A stretch of 64,000 nucleotides of DNA from Plicaturopsis crispa FD-325 SS-3 (Eukaryota; Basidiomycota; Agaricomycetes; Amylocorticiales; Amylocorticiaceae), in contig KN832558.1 of the NCBI GenBank assembly GCA_000827205.1, forward strand, positions 1,483,942-1,547,941. Reading direction: 5' to 3'. The first letter of the stretch is position 1; each line of letters opens with the position of its first letter. Below are positions 23,679 to 35,404 of the stretch, piece by piece. The translations under genes and the position numbers were made by a program. The notes under the pieces are model-generated. The model worked only from the letters and a program-made list of their open reading frames with translations. It was not told the origin of the DNA and searched no databases.

Positions 23679-24542
23679 TATGTGCGTCGTATGCTTGTCC
23701 TTCTTTTCTCCGGTCTACTGATCTGTCTTGAATCAGGTGGCTCGCATGCTTATAGCTCTACGGTCACTGGGGAGGGGAAGTCGAGACGAGTAACATAGGA
23801 TTCCTGGATTATGCTTAGATTTTTTTTTTCGAATATCAAGCCCTGCACAACTACGACACTTTCTATTATATCCCGATGGATAGCCCCTAGCCCCTCACAT
23901 GTAACACTGATTTTCTACCTGGTCTGTATTGTAATAACTTTGGATGGCACCGAAGTCCAGAGATACAAAGAGGCACATTGTTCTCGAACTTCGACAGGTA
24001 AATATTTCAATTCTGCAAAGCCAGCAGGCAGTATAGCTATAACTATAGGATTGCCAGCAGATTAGTGCTTGACGGTGAGTGTCCGTCGCGGATCCGTCAC
24101 GTGTCCGAATCTTCTCCCGCGAATACTCGCAGCACTGCGCGCGCCAAACGCGCGCGCGACTCCTCGAAGTTGCAAGGTGTCGCACTCATGTGCAAAACTG
24201 AGATCCACGGTCTACACATGTTACAAGGGAGCCTGTCTGCACAAGCTTTGGACCCACTGACTCCTCATCTGAATTAGATTTGAGCACATCGCCACCAAAA
24301 AGCAATCCGCCGTGTTTCCAGTGCCCACATATCTCTGCCAGTGCTCTGGCCTAGTCGATCAAGGGCAGGCATTACTGGACGCTGAGTGTCAATCTCTCCT
24401 TTGTCCGTTCCCTGCCATGAGGACCAGATGTGCTGACACCACCTATAAATGATCGCACGCAGCGAATCCGACCTCTTTCTTCGTTTCCTTCCACCGCATT
24501 TTGCTCCGTTCGCCCCTCCCCTCCTCTCTCCGCCCAAGAACA
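23679..24542. other. Spacer
   Basis: This intergenic stretch holds a CpG-rich run GCGCGCGCCAAACGCGCGCG near 24140. No gene, RNA or repeat family is recognised. Confidence 0.4.
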
Positions 24543-25393
24543 ATGACATTCCACGCTTGGAAAGACTTTGACACGCAGGGCTTTCAGCCGCTCGTTGACT
24601 ACGAGTCTTCTGTCGACAACCACTCCTCGGGTGGCTCAGAGGTAAGATCCCTTGTGTCTCCTTTCTCAATATATCCGTAGTCTGACACCCTTTCATTAGG
24701 TGCAGCATCAATCTGCCTCTGCAGTCGATACCGACCCTCCATCGCAGTCTGATTCTAGTCACAACTATCGCGAAGATAGTGTCAACGATGATGACGATTC
24801 TCGTTCCCACATCGAGCTCCCTTTCTCCGCATCCTCTGCTACCACGCCCGCCACACCTGCTGCTATCACGCCCACCGCACCTGCTGCTACCACGCACGAC
24901 GTCCCTGCCGCTACCACGCCCGACGCCCGCAGCGATGATGTCGATAGCGATGATAGCAGCTCGACCGTTAATCCAAGTCCCATCCGCGTGTCCGTCGTTG
25001 CTGAAGAGGAGGATGGCCTCAGACTCGATAACACGTACATCCTCGTTGAAGGCCATCGGGTATGTGCTCCTTTATGCTAGACATCTGATAATTAACACTT
25101 TCTTTGTCGCTTCTTGCATAGATTCCTACGGAGCAGGCGATCCTCTATCTTACGGGGCATCTCGATATGCTGCACGAATCGGTCGTCGACCAAGCTACCT
25201 ACCTCAACGAGTTGATGGTCAACGAGCCGATGGTCACCGAAGGGAATGTGGGTCTGTCCTTCGTAAGTTTGATCGCACTCCAATTGCCAGTGCAACCCTC
25301 ACCTTAGCTGTGTTTCAGAGGGAATGGGGGGCAGTGTTCATGATAGCTACCGGTGCTTTCATCCTCAGTATCGGTGTCTTGCTTTTGAGTTGA
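24543..25393 (+). CDS. Tail-anchored low-complexity protein (cargo)
   Basis: Four exons with clean GT-AG introns give a protein of about 220 residues. It opens MTFHAWKDFDTQGFQPLVDY. The middle is disordered and Ser/Asp/Ala/Thr/Pro-rich, with degenerate repeats such as TTPATPAAITPTAPAATT. A conserved-looking helix, IPTEQAILYLTGHLDMLHES, precedes the last exon, whose hydrophobic segment AVFMIATGAFILSIGVLLLS sits at the very C-terminus before TGA 25391-25393. That arrangement is a tail anchor, so the protein probably faces the cytosol from ER, mitochondrial outer membrane or another organelle. The family is not recognised. Confidence 0.6.
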
Positions 25394-26496
25394 ATTCGAC
25401 ACCATACATCTTTTCGTACTCTTCAACACCACCTACCCTTGTCCTTGGTTTGCGCCAGTGGCAATTAAATAGTTTGATCACTCATGTCATGTAATCCTAG
25501 AACGTCTTCGAAACCTGATCTTAATGCTCTGCAATGCGATGCTTTTTCCATACCTTTGAAACACGTATGATGATATCTAATTGTAGAGCGGACGTCGTGA
25601 GCAATTTGTGAATATATAGTCAAGTGCAAACTGGCCATTGGCAGTACTCGCCCACTATTGAATTACGAGGAACGTGCGGGAGTATTCACGATCATCGAAC
25701 TCGTATACTACACAGTGGGAGGGAACTTTGCGGCCAAGATGGACGTTGCTACCACGTCTGTACTCGAACGCTTTGTGGTACTTCATTTTGCCTGGGTGGA
25801 AGGCATTGGAAGGTAGGGCGAGGCGAGGGAAGGAGCTTGGGACGAAGAAAATGCATCGGCGGAGAGGAACAAAAGCGCACGCGCGCTCCGAGACGAGAGA
25901 TGGCGGCGCACATGCAGAGAACCACATTCACACCATGTATTCCTAGCTTACTCGCAGCCAGAGTCTAGAGAGGCAGCCTGCGCCCCCGCCCCCCTAATTT
26001 TGTTTCAGGGAGGAGAGTCTCGGAACAGCGCGCAACGGGCGCACGCACGGACTTTGATCTGAGAAGTTGTAATAATGTAAGTACTTACTTCGAAAGGAAT
26101 AGACACGAACGCGTCGGCGGCGTCGCATCCGATCGATCTCGGAGGAGGTATCTGAGCTTATGTAAGTGAATGCTATCGCCCGAGAACACTCTTCCCAGCA
26201 TGGTCGTGGACTTTATTTCTTCGCCATTTCCACACACTTCCTCCGCCTTCAAGGCCTCACAGCTGTCACCGACGCCGCTGGCCTCCTCGTGCGCACACCC
26301 TGTGCAGATCAAGGCGATTGCTAAGCAATACACGACCGTCAATCTTTACGCTCTAAGACCTTCCTTTATCCGCCGCCTCGATCGCCGTTGGCGCGCCGAC
26401 GCGGGGCCTCCCGTCCCTTTGGTATATAGAGCTTGCGCTTTGTTTCACTGTATTTTCCGATTGGATTCTATGTGAACCCTTTGGCGTCCCATTCTC
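25394..26496. other. Spacer without a convincing gene
   Basis: A 1.1-kb stretch. Several short overlapping frames are open, but none shows motif or splice support. No repeats were noticed. Confidence 0.35.
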
Positions 26497-27984
26497 ATGG
26501 CATTCGAAACACTTTCAACAACAATTACGACCACTGTAGAGTCAGTGGCTCTTGCATCGTCGCCCGCCAATATAAATAATGTTTCAAGTGCGTGTTCATG
26601 TGCGTATCGTATCCCCTCGATATCTCTTCCCCTACGTCTCAATAGCCACTCCCTGCGATATGCCGTCCGTTCCAGTTACCTATCGCTTGAAGGATCGCAC
26701 ACGGTACAGTCCTTACCGTCCGATACTACTCCGGGAGAGAGATGTGTGTTCTTCTGGTTTCTCCATGTCCTCTACTGACGCTTTCGACGTTTAGGCTATT
26801 CCTATCCACAGACGATCCTTTCCTTTGCCCACAACGGTGCGCCAAGCCGTTACCGAGAATGACTACGACTCGGACAACAGCATGAAGGTATGCTGGTCTA
26901 TTAAGTCATGCGGCTTCAGTTATGTATTTCTTATGCGTCCATTCTCTGCAGGACGACATGATACATCGTCGAAGTTTTGCTCGAGCTCCTCTCGACTTTA
27001 CGGGTGACGGACGAAGTGAGCGTCGCTCTAGGTACGCATGCTTGTAGGCTCCTGAGAAGCTAGGACTGACTCTTACATCTATTAACATGACCGCAGGCTC
27101 ATTCCGCAGAACTCACGCCACTCTACATCTGTCGCGGGCTTCGCTGGGCGAAGACCTGTCCCGCCTCAGCAAACGACCCGAAGTCAACTTGCCCTCGGAA
27201 CTTCCCATCAGCCTTTACATGGCTCCTTCCTCATCCCCAACACTGCGCCTTCAGCAACGCCTTCTCCCGCCAGCCCGACTCTTCGTGGTAGATCCGCAAC
27301 ACCTAACTTCGTCGACTCTAACCAGGCACGCGACCATCATGTAAGGTTCGCCCCGGCGACCTCATCCGCTCCTCCCTCCACGAGTCAACCTCGTCGATCC
27401 ACCATGTCCCCTCCAGCGCATAACTTGCGTGCTCGCTCTGCGACGCCCGCTTTGGGGATACTACCTGCCGAACAAAGTAGTGCACGTACTAGGCCTTCGT
27501 CGTCCATAGGCACACCCCCCGCGGTCGATTTCTCAGTACGGTCGGAATCTGGCAGCTGGGAGAGGCATCGCTCCAAGATTCGTGACCAAGACGTTTATTA
27601 CAACTGGTTCAACTCCATCGGCGATGGATTGCTCGCGGCGCCCGATCCGGAGTGCAAGCCCCTCCATCTAGGCGACCTCTTCACCCGTAATTCGACCAAT
27701 AAAGAAACAAAAATATGGGTTTATTCTGGCAGCCAGTGGAGGCCTGCATCCGTAGGTGAACCTCATCCGGCGCTCCCGGATCACAATCTTTGGGTACTTG
27801 GTACAGGAGAGGCTAGTTGGGTTACGAAGAAGACGATCCAGACCTATCAGCGTAGGATGCGTCGCAACCCCGCCTCAGCAGGCCCTAGTGCAGCCAGTTT
27901 AGGGTACGTTCGTTTACAATCTCTTTTCGTCCCGATATTGACTCGTGTGTGTTGGGCCCAAATAGAAAGCGTCGAGCCACTTGA
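26497..27984 (+). CDS. Unrecognised protein: disordered N-terminus, small folded C-terminal domain (cargo)
   Basis: The exons read MAFETLSTTITTTVESVALA, TPCDMPSVPVTYRLKDRTR, IPIHRRSFPLPTTVRQAVTE and DDMIHRRSFARAPLDF, then a long exon rich in Pro, Ser, Thr and Arg. RGRSATPNF and RARSATPAL are a repeated motif. The long exon ends in a dense domain of about 110 residues with DVYYNWFNSIGDGLLAA, HLGDLFTRNSTNK, KIWVYSGSQWRPA and NLWVLGTGEASWV. A terminal intron places the stop at 27982-27984. The C-terminal domain has many aromatic residues and looks folded, but I do not recognise it. The repeated basic-RS motif suggests nucleic-acid or protein-protein contacts, which is inference. Confidence 0.55.
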
Positions 27985-28255
27985 TTAATCATTAATGTAC
28001 CACTCTCGAAACTCGTATTTTCTCTCACTTTGGTGTATCGTGTCTGCTTGGAATTCTGCAATGACTTTATCTTTGATCACTAATAATTATTCACTCGACT
28101 ACCTCGTGAACAAGTTATTGCGCAGACATGAGGCTTTTGACTCGATGTCGAAGTCGGCCCTTCTATAAGTTCTCTACGTCGTCTCCCATCGCTCTTTTCA
28201 TAAGCATTCCCTTCTCTACGTGTATTTCGAACTTCGTCCCTCCAAAGTGGTCGAC

Positions 28256-30428
28256 ATGCAAGACACCGTTGCGTCTACGTATTCCCCAGAATGCACACTG
28301 AGAAACAGCCACACGAATGGAGTCAACTGCATGGCATTCTCGCCTTCAGGACAGTTTCTCGCCACGGGCGGGGACGATTGCGCTTTGGCCATTTGGGATA
28401 TCACGACGCAGCAGCAGATCTTCCGCGTACTTACGGAAGGTCCAGTGCTGTGTCTGTGCTGGGAGTCAAGATCCCCCCGAGCGCTCTTCGTAGGATCCGG
28501 TAACAAAGCAACATTTATAGAGAATTTCGAGGTAAATGTGTACTTTGCTCGTTTCTCGCCACTTGACCAACCCCTGTTAGGACGGCTACGATAATGCGCA
28601 TGAGGTTAAGACGGGAATCAACGCACCCGTATACACCCTGGCGTTCGACGTTGAGTCGGGCTTTCTTGGGCTTGCTGCGGGCTCTGAGGTTCAGGTCTTA
28701 AGGGAAATAAATTCAACCCGTAAGTCTTGACGGACTTGGGTGACATGCAAAGTATTGAAGTTCTGGGACATCGCAGAAAACCGGCGTGTTTTTTCTACTT
28801 TTACTATCATGCCCAGGCCGAACTTGCTGTCAAACCTACCGGAAGAGGATCACGAGTCAATTCGAGGCCGTTCCGTACATTTTACCCACCGAGGTACACG
28901 GCTCGTGGTTTCATATTTATCCCACGGGATCAAGTAGGATCGATGTCCTTCTCGTATCGGCTGTCTTACTAACATATACGCCTCAGCTGTTATGATACGC
29001 ATTCGGGCGCAGTCTTATGGACAATTGTTCCTATTCACCAGTCGAGATTGATGTAAGACTCCCAATTCCAATCCCACTGTTTCTCCCCCGCCCACGTCTC
29101 GTTTTATCACGCAGCGGCTCGTCAGCAATATCGCCTGATGGCCGTAGACTTCTGGTAACCAATTTGCAAGATGGTGTCGATATGTATCCCTCCGCGCAGT
29201 CACAGATAGTCCAAATTTATCGCTACAACTCCCATTACAACCATGAAGCGGAGAGCAATGTCCCTGTCTGCGTGTCCTTCGTTCATGGTGGCAAACACGT
29301 CATCGCCGGGTCAAATTATGGGGAGGCATATATCTGGGATACAGAAACTGGAGAAATTTGGCAGATTCTCCCGCATTCCGGTGGGTGTCCGCTACTCTTT
29401 TTCGTTCCTTCTGTCAATGACTGGTAGCGTAATCACCCCAGGAAAAATTGTCCAAGCTATTGCCGTAAGATCCCCCCACGTACTGGCTAAGTGACACTAA
29501 AATTTGCTTTGCTCAGACCCACGAATATTACGACTACAGCCTCATCGCCACGGGCAACGCTGGTGACGATGCCTACATCCGTATATGGAAGGCATCTCTC
29601 GGTAGGCAGCATTTGCATGACATGTCAAACAAATATCGATGTTTGCTTCTTCGTATACAGCTCCTAGTCGCTCGCAGTCCGGCGTGCGCGCCTTACTGCC
29701 GTCAATGGTGAGCAGTGCAGTGGATTGTGTCTATAGTACGTCGACTCATGTCGATTACGCAAGTACCCGACGTCAATAGACGGATGGAAACGTTGGACAA
29801 ATGAGTGCGCGTTCTTTATCAAAGACCATGGGCTATATATCGGCGCAGTCATTGCTTTCGTCTTAGCGATCACCGCTCGCGAGTGGTTCGTTCCATCGGT
29901 CACCGCCTTGGTGTGTGTATATCCATATATTACTTGTATATGTGCTCATTTTATCGGTAGGGTGCTGGTTCCTCGTTTGTGGCTGACGCATTGCGTGGTC
30001 CTGTCCACGGCGCATGGGTCTTCATCAGATCAATGGCTGCCATAGCCTGGATCTGGGTCAAGACTGGGCTCCTGTTCTCCCTGGGCGTGCTGCAAACCTT
30101 CGCGATGAAGGCCCAAATTTTTTTAGGGGGCGATGCACCACAGGATGCTCACCTCGCGACGTTATTCAACCCAGCTCCGCAGGCAGTGGAGGAAGTACAA
30201 CGCCCTCGCTACGGCGATCTCTACAAGGAGGCGGTCGCATTTCTGGAGGCTCAACCCCGTCCACCAGTGCTTGACACCGAGTCTCCTGACGCCAACGGTC
30301 TGGAAAACATCGATGTCAGTTTCGATCAGTTTCGCCAGGTGCAGGTGCAGGTGTCTGAGGAGCAGGGGGCCCACGAATCTTCCGATCGCACTTTTAGTAG
30401 CACAGTGGATGGGCTCGCAATTGATTAG
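28256..30428 (+). CDS. WD40-repeat protein with C-terminal membrane segments (cargo)
   Basis: The start at 28256 encodes MQDTVASTYSPECTLRNSH. WD40 blades follow over about nine exons: HTNGVNCMAFSPSGQFLATG, GGDDCALAIWDITTQQQIF, CKVLKFWDIAENRRVF, VHFTHRGTRLVVSYL, GKHVIAGSNYGEAYIWDTET and IATGNAGDDAYIRIWKASL. Downstream, GLYIGAVIAFVLAITAREWF and AAIAWIWVKTGLLFSLGVLQ are hydrophobic enough to be two transmembrane segments. An acidic, Gln/Val-rich tail ends at TAG 30426-30428. The plan is a cytosolic beta-propeller tethered to a membrane, likely a scaffold. It lies just upstream of the transposase gene in the same direction. Confidence 0.7.
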
Positions 30429-30832
30429 CGTGCGGGGGGCCTTCGCGAGACCGATGTTCTGGGTTCCACAAGCGCACTGTATATATACGGACTTGGTGAA
30501 AAAAATAATATATTTGTTCGAATTCGGGCGACATCGTTTGAACGCTTCAAATTCGAGGTTTAGTTTCCGAAGTGAATCCAATTGCTCATTGCAAGGCAAA
30601 TCCGCGGAACCCGCCGGTGACTCAATATTAAATAATGTCAAACGGCTGTCGACGCGTCGGTGACGTCTAAATTCTCAGTGCTTCTTGGTACCGACGCCAA
30701 TATCGATGGTTATCTGAATCGACACGACCACGGTATGTACACAGTTCACTAGGCAACGGCTTAATGACCTTATGATGGTGACTGATTTGTGTGGAAGGGC
30801 CTCTCCTCACTGCTTTCGACGAAGCTGCCAGT
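30429..30832. other. Spacer upstream of transposase
   Basis: The spacer between the WD40 gene and the transposase includes a short A/T run near 30500 and presumably the transposase promoter. Nothing else is recognisable. Confidence 0.4.
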
Positions 30833-33800
30833 ATGGCTACATACTCCATCGGAGGCCAGAAAAAGCAGGCGAGTGTTGCACATACTACTTATGTTGTGGA
30901 TATGCAAGCTCATTCACCTTTAGACGAAGGCTGAGAAGAAGATGGCCAAGATGAAGACCTTGTCCGAGAGGTTGAAACAGAATACCCTGGATGATCTCGA
31001 AGCCAGCATATCCGCGCTCACTTTGAACGACGAGCGGGCCTCGACGCAGCCTACGGCAACCCCACCTGCATCTACACCTGTGTACCCCCCGCCTTTAGAT
31101 CGATATAATCGTCAATCGTATCGTTCTTCGCTTCCTGCTCAGGCTGTGGGACAACTATCGTCAGCGAATCCTACAGACAGCCATCTCCTTCATTCGCACC
31201 AATCTATTGCATCCGCTCAAGAGCGCGCGTTGCTGGATCTCCACCATGTTAATGCCGAACTTGATCACCTTCGTATCACCTTCTCTCCGACCGGTTCCTT
31301 GCAATTCAAGCACGATCCTACAGGACCCTTCGTTCATTCCACTTCTTTCGACACCTCGAATTCTGGGCCTCACGCACTTACCTCTGCACCGAGGAATGCA
31401 AGCTTCCTTGCACAAGAGAGAGCAGTCGTCACTATGTACATAATGCTGCAGGACGCCGGAAATTTTCCGCCGTCTGTCAACAACGCGCGCATTTCCGTTC
31501 TGTCGCGAACGAAAGGTCATCTTCAAGAATTGGAGTCGTATAAGGAGCAGGAATGGTCAAGGCAGGCGTGGCTTGGGAAACCGCGTGAGGAGGGAGAGCC
31601 GTATATCGTGGACACAGGTCAAAAAATTCCGCGTCTACCCTCCCTCACCCTTCTAATGTTTCCTCAGAACGTTACTTCACTCGAGAGTTTATGAACCTCA
31701 ATCCAGTGGCCCTCTCATCGTATCTTACGATGGCTGTTCTCTTTCTCCAATTTGGTCTTAGCCGCGACGCGGCAACTCTTCTCCTCGCTGGACAGCGATC
31801 GTCTTCCAGAAACTCTTTCGTCATGGCTAGGGGCGGCGAGCAAAACCTTCAGAAATCTGACCGGGATGTATACGAAAACATTCCCAAAGACCCTCGCACA
31901 TGCCTCGCGGCCCTCGACCTTCGCCCTCACACGCGAAAGTTTATATGCTGCCCAAAATGTTTTGCTCTATACGAAGACAACCCATCGGCCCCCGATACGT
32001 GCCAGCGAAAACCTATACCCATACCGGCCAGCGTGCCGTGTGGCGCGAAGCTTTGGCGAAAGCGCACGGTACTTGGCAGTCAGAGGCGTTTTCCAGCATT
32101 GCAATATCTACATCAGGATCTACGGCACTGGATGGCTCGCCTGTTGTCTCGACCAGGTATAGAAGATCTCTTGGAAAACCCGCTGATGGCAGGCATCGAC
32201 GAGGCCCGTACTGTCACTGATATCTGGGAGGCATCTGAAGTTCGAAACTTTCTTGGACCTGATGGTTTGCCTTTCATTCGCTCCGACATACCAAACGACG
32301 AGCTTAGGCTTCTGTTCAGCTTCAATGCGGATGGTTTCAACCCTTATCAATCCAAGGACAGTCGAATATCTGCATCGTCCACTGGAATCTACATGGTCTG
32401 TCTCAACCTTCCGAAAGACCTTCGCTATCGTCCGGAGAACATGTATCTTGCCGGCGTCATTCCTGGGAAACCGTCCGAGGATGAGATCAACGCCTTTATC
32501 GGCCTCGTCGTCGATGACCTCCTTGCATTTTGGGCCAGCGGAGTATTCTTTTCGCGGACGGCGAAGTTCAGGAGGGGTCGCCTCACACGTAGTGCTCTAA
32601 TCCCAATTGTCTCAGACATGCTAGCCGCCCGGCAGCTGGGTGGTTACGGGAGCCATGCCTTCCATCTCTTTTGCCACCTCTGTTTTCTCGATTCTGCAGA
32701 TATAGAGAATTTGGATCCTTCAACGTGGCCGCCACGATCGAATGAAGACCACAGATATTGGGCGACTCGGTGGCGCGACGCTCAGTCTATAGAAGAACGG
32801 GACGCACTTTTCAAAGAGCATGGTGTTCGGTGGACGGAGTTCTTGCGCTTGACATACTGGGACGCGGTTCGGTATATCGTCATCGACTCAATGCATGCGA
32901 TGTATCTGATGCTGTACCGCAACCACTGTCGTGCTGTATGGGGTATGAACATCACTCTCGAGGACGACGACGAGGGTGACTTAAACCCCGATTCAACTCG
33001 CTTCCCGCCGCAACCGAAAGCTGATATGGAGCGCGCTGCTACTGCGTTGAGAGAGGGTGATCGTGGACGCCTCGCCGCCCTTCGTAAATCGGTGCTTTTC
33101 ACGTTGGCGGAATATCATGGGCTTCGTAGAGCTGGAACTAAGAAGCAACTCGCAGACGCTCTCTTGAATTGGGTATGTATGTCGTCTTTCGATATTCCCG
33201 CGGCGTACTCACACTTGTTTCCTGTTTAGAGGCATGAGCGTCGTCGTACAGCGGCTAATGATGACGAAATCGACTGGTATGACATGGCTCTCGTTGCACC
33301 AGAGCCAAGAGACACACAAGGATTCGAGGGTCTCGTAGCTCAGGCGGAGAATGCTCTATCGTATGGCTCGGCGAGCACTTTCTTTAAGACAAAAAAAGAT
33401 GTCATGGTCCGTATGTGCTCTCTACGAGACCTACCTGTGACCGGAAACAAAGACGATCTCGCAAGCCGTCTGCACGCATGGGTGAGTTCCTCGTTATGCT
33501 GTTCCTTGGACGCCTAGCGAGTTTGATGGTAGCTCGAATTGCATCCCCCGGACCCACGCGCAAATCCTTCCGAGGGTCGAGCAAGGACAACGAAGAAGGT
33601 CGTTTTAGGCCGCGAGGTCCTAGGAGCAATACACGCTGACATGGCCGAAACCATCATGCCATCCTGGATTAGCCCAGCCCCCCCCGATTTCGGCACAGCA
33701 AAACGCGGGCACTTGAGTGCAGATCAGTGGCGCACAGCGTGCTCAATCAATCTTCCATTCACCCTCATACGGTTATGGGGGTCAGCACCTCAAGGAGATC

Positions 33801-35094
33801 GGCGTCGAGATATGCTTGACAACTACATGGATCTCGTCACCGCGGTTGACATTGGTGGAATGCTGACGACTTCCGCAGAACATCGGCGAATCTACAGACT
33901 CCATATCCTTCGTTATCTACGAAATATGGTAAAACTATATCCAGAGGCCAAACTGAAACCCACGCATCACATCGCCGTTCATGTCGACCCTTTCCTCGAT
34001 TGGTTTGGGCCGACACACGCTTGGCGTACAAATGGCTTCGAGCGGTACAACTTTGTACTGCAGAACTTGAACACAAATAAGAAGATCGGTACGCCAGTAG
34101 TTCATCTGTCCTAACGCGAAAAAAGCGCTGACGTGTCGCGTTTCCCCTTTTATCTGTACAGGAGAATTGGAGGGAACCTTTATGAATACCGCAGGACAGG
34201 CGGCCAATCTGCGGCATTTATTGCTTTCCGACAAAGATATCGGAGACGTTGTGGGTGACCTGGTCGACACCTACAAAGAAATAGTCAACAGAGATACCCG
34301 CGGAACACGAATTCACGATCAGGCGACACTGCACTCGTTGCACGACGGTCGGGGGGAATCAGGAAAGCGGCCTAAATCCTTCCATCTGTCTCCGTCAAGG
34401 TACGAGCAGGTCATCGAAAGCGTCAATCGCAACTCCGCCCCGGGAGGTACACGATATACGTCTGGCGTATCGGGCGGTCGTGATGGAGAGATATATCTCT
34501 CCGCGACAGCGACACTATGTTCAAGAATCTCTATATCTGGTATTCGCTACCAGCCACGCGACAAGCACGCTGGGAACAGTAATATCATGTTCCATCCACC
34601 TTCGTCTTCATCTTCGTCGACTGATCGCCAATCCACCGCCGGCCAAATCATCAGCCTTTTCTCACATACACGTCCCACAGCCCGTGGCTCCGCAATCACC
34701 ATAGAAGAGACCTTCATCGTCGTCAGACCATTCATACCTCTAACAGCTGCCGACCACGCTCACGACAGTTTTTGGAGATACGGACGCGTAGGCGGGCAAC
34801 TCTACTATGATGCCTACCTGCCCGACATCCTCGTCCGTCCAGGAGATGTGCATTGCCACTTCGCTCGGACGCCGGTCAGAGTACCGGGAATTGAACAGAA
34901 CTGTATATATGTGTTGTCGCTAGACCGGGTACGCCTCATCAAATACTCAGCATACACCCGTCCTCACTGTTCGTGGTACGCTCTCATAGATTCGGGACCT
35001 ACCCAATCGAGGTGCACCTACACCCGCAGACAGAAGTACAGATGAAATGGTTGTCGACGGCGACGGCGACGACGAGGGCAATGGTGTGTTGTGA
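30833..35094 (+). CDS. Tnp2-type transposase (CACTA/EnSpm) with two SAP-like motifs
   Basis: The N-terminal part (KAEKKMAKMKTLSERLKQ) is a basic coiled region. The central exon, 31668-33171, holds the Tnp2 catalytic region: FICCPKCFALYEDN zinc-knuckle, YLHQDLRHWMARLLSRPGIE, FNADGFNPYQSK, IYMVCLNLPKDLRYRPENMY, FFSRTAKFRRGRL, ALIPIVSDMLAARQ, FCHLCFLDSADIENLDP, GVRWTEFLRLTYWDAVRY and VIDSMHAMYL. The Asp of NADGFN and of VSDMLAA are candidate DDE residues. SAP-like motifs follow: HGLRRAGTKKQLADALLNW and RDLPVTGNKDDLASRLHAW. Further exons include RTNGFERYNFVLQNLNTNKK and an acidic tail ending at 35094. It cuts and pastes the element by binding its ends. The start is uncertain: ATG 30833 needs a GC-AG intron; ATG 30942 needs none. 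Confidence 0.9.
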
Positions 35095-35404
35095 GTCTTT
35101 GCATAGATTGAGTCCAGATGATGTTGTCCACAGATTTTGTGTTCCGTGCCCCTGGGCGGAGTAAATGGTATCATACTTCATGCTAAGCTCTGGATGGACC
35201 GGTACTGAACCTTGAGGACCACGTTCCGGCGGACATGCGGCACGCGTCTTCCAAGATAATCGCGTGGGCTGGCGCGTGTCGTGTACATTGGGTACCTTCG
35301 TCTTCCCTCTTTCTCCTTCATCTCCTTCTCCTTTCCGCCAGCTCTTAGCATTTTGGGCTTCCACGACATTTGTAAAGATTTCACAGTTTTATCGTTTCAG
35401 CACG

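Noticed and set aside
24274-25056. 260-codon minus-strand frame
   Set aside because: It lies opposite a spliced plus-strand gene; its Arg/Gly repeats mirror the Ala/Thr/Pro repeat region.
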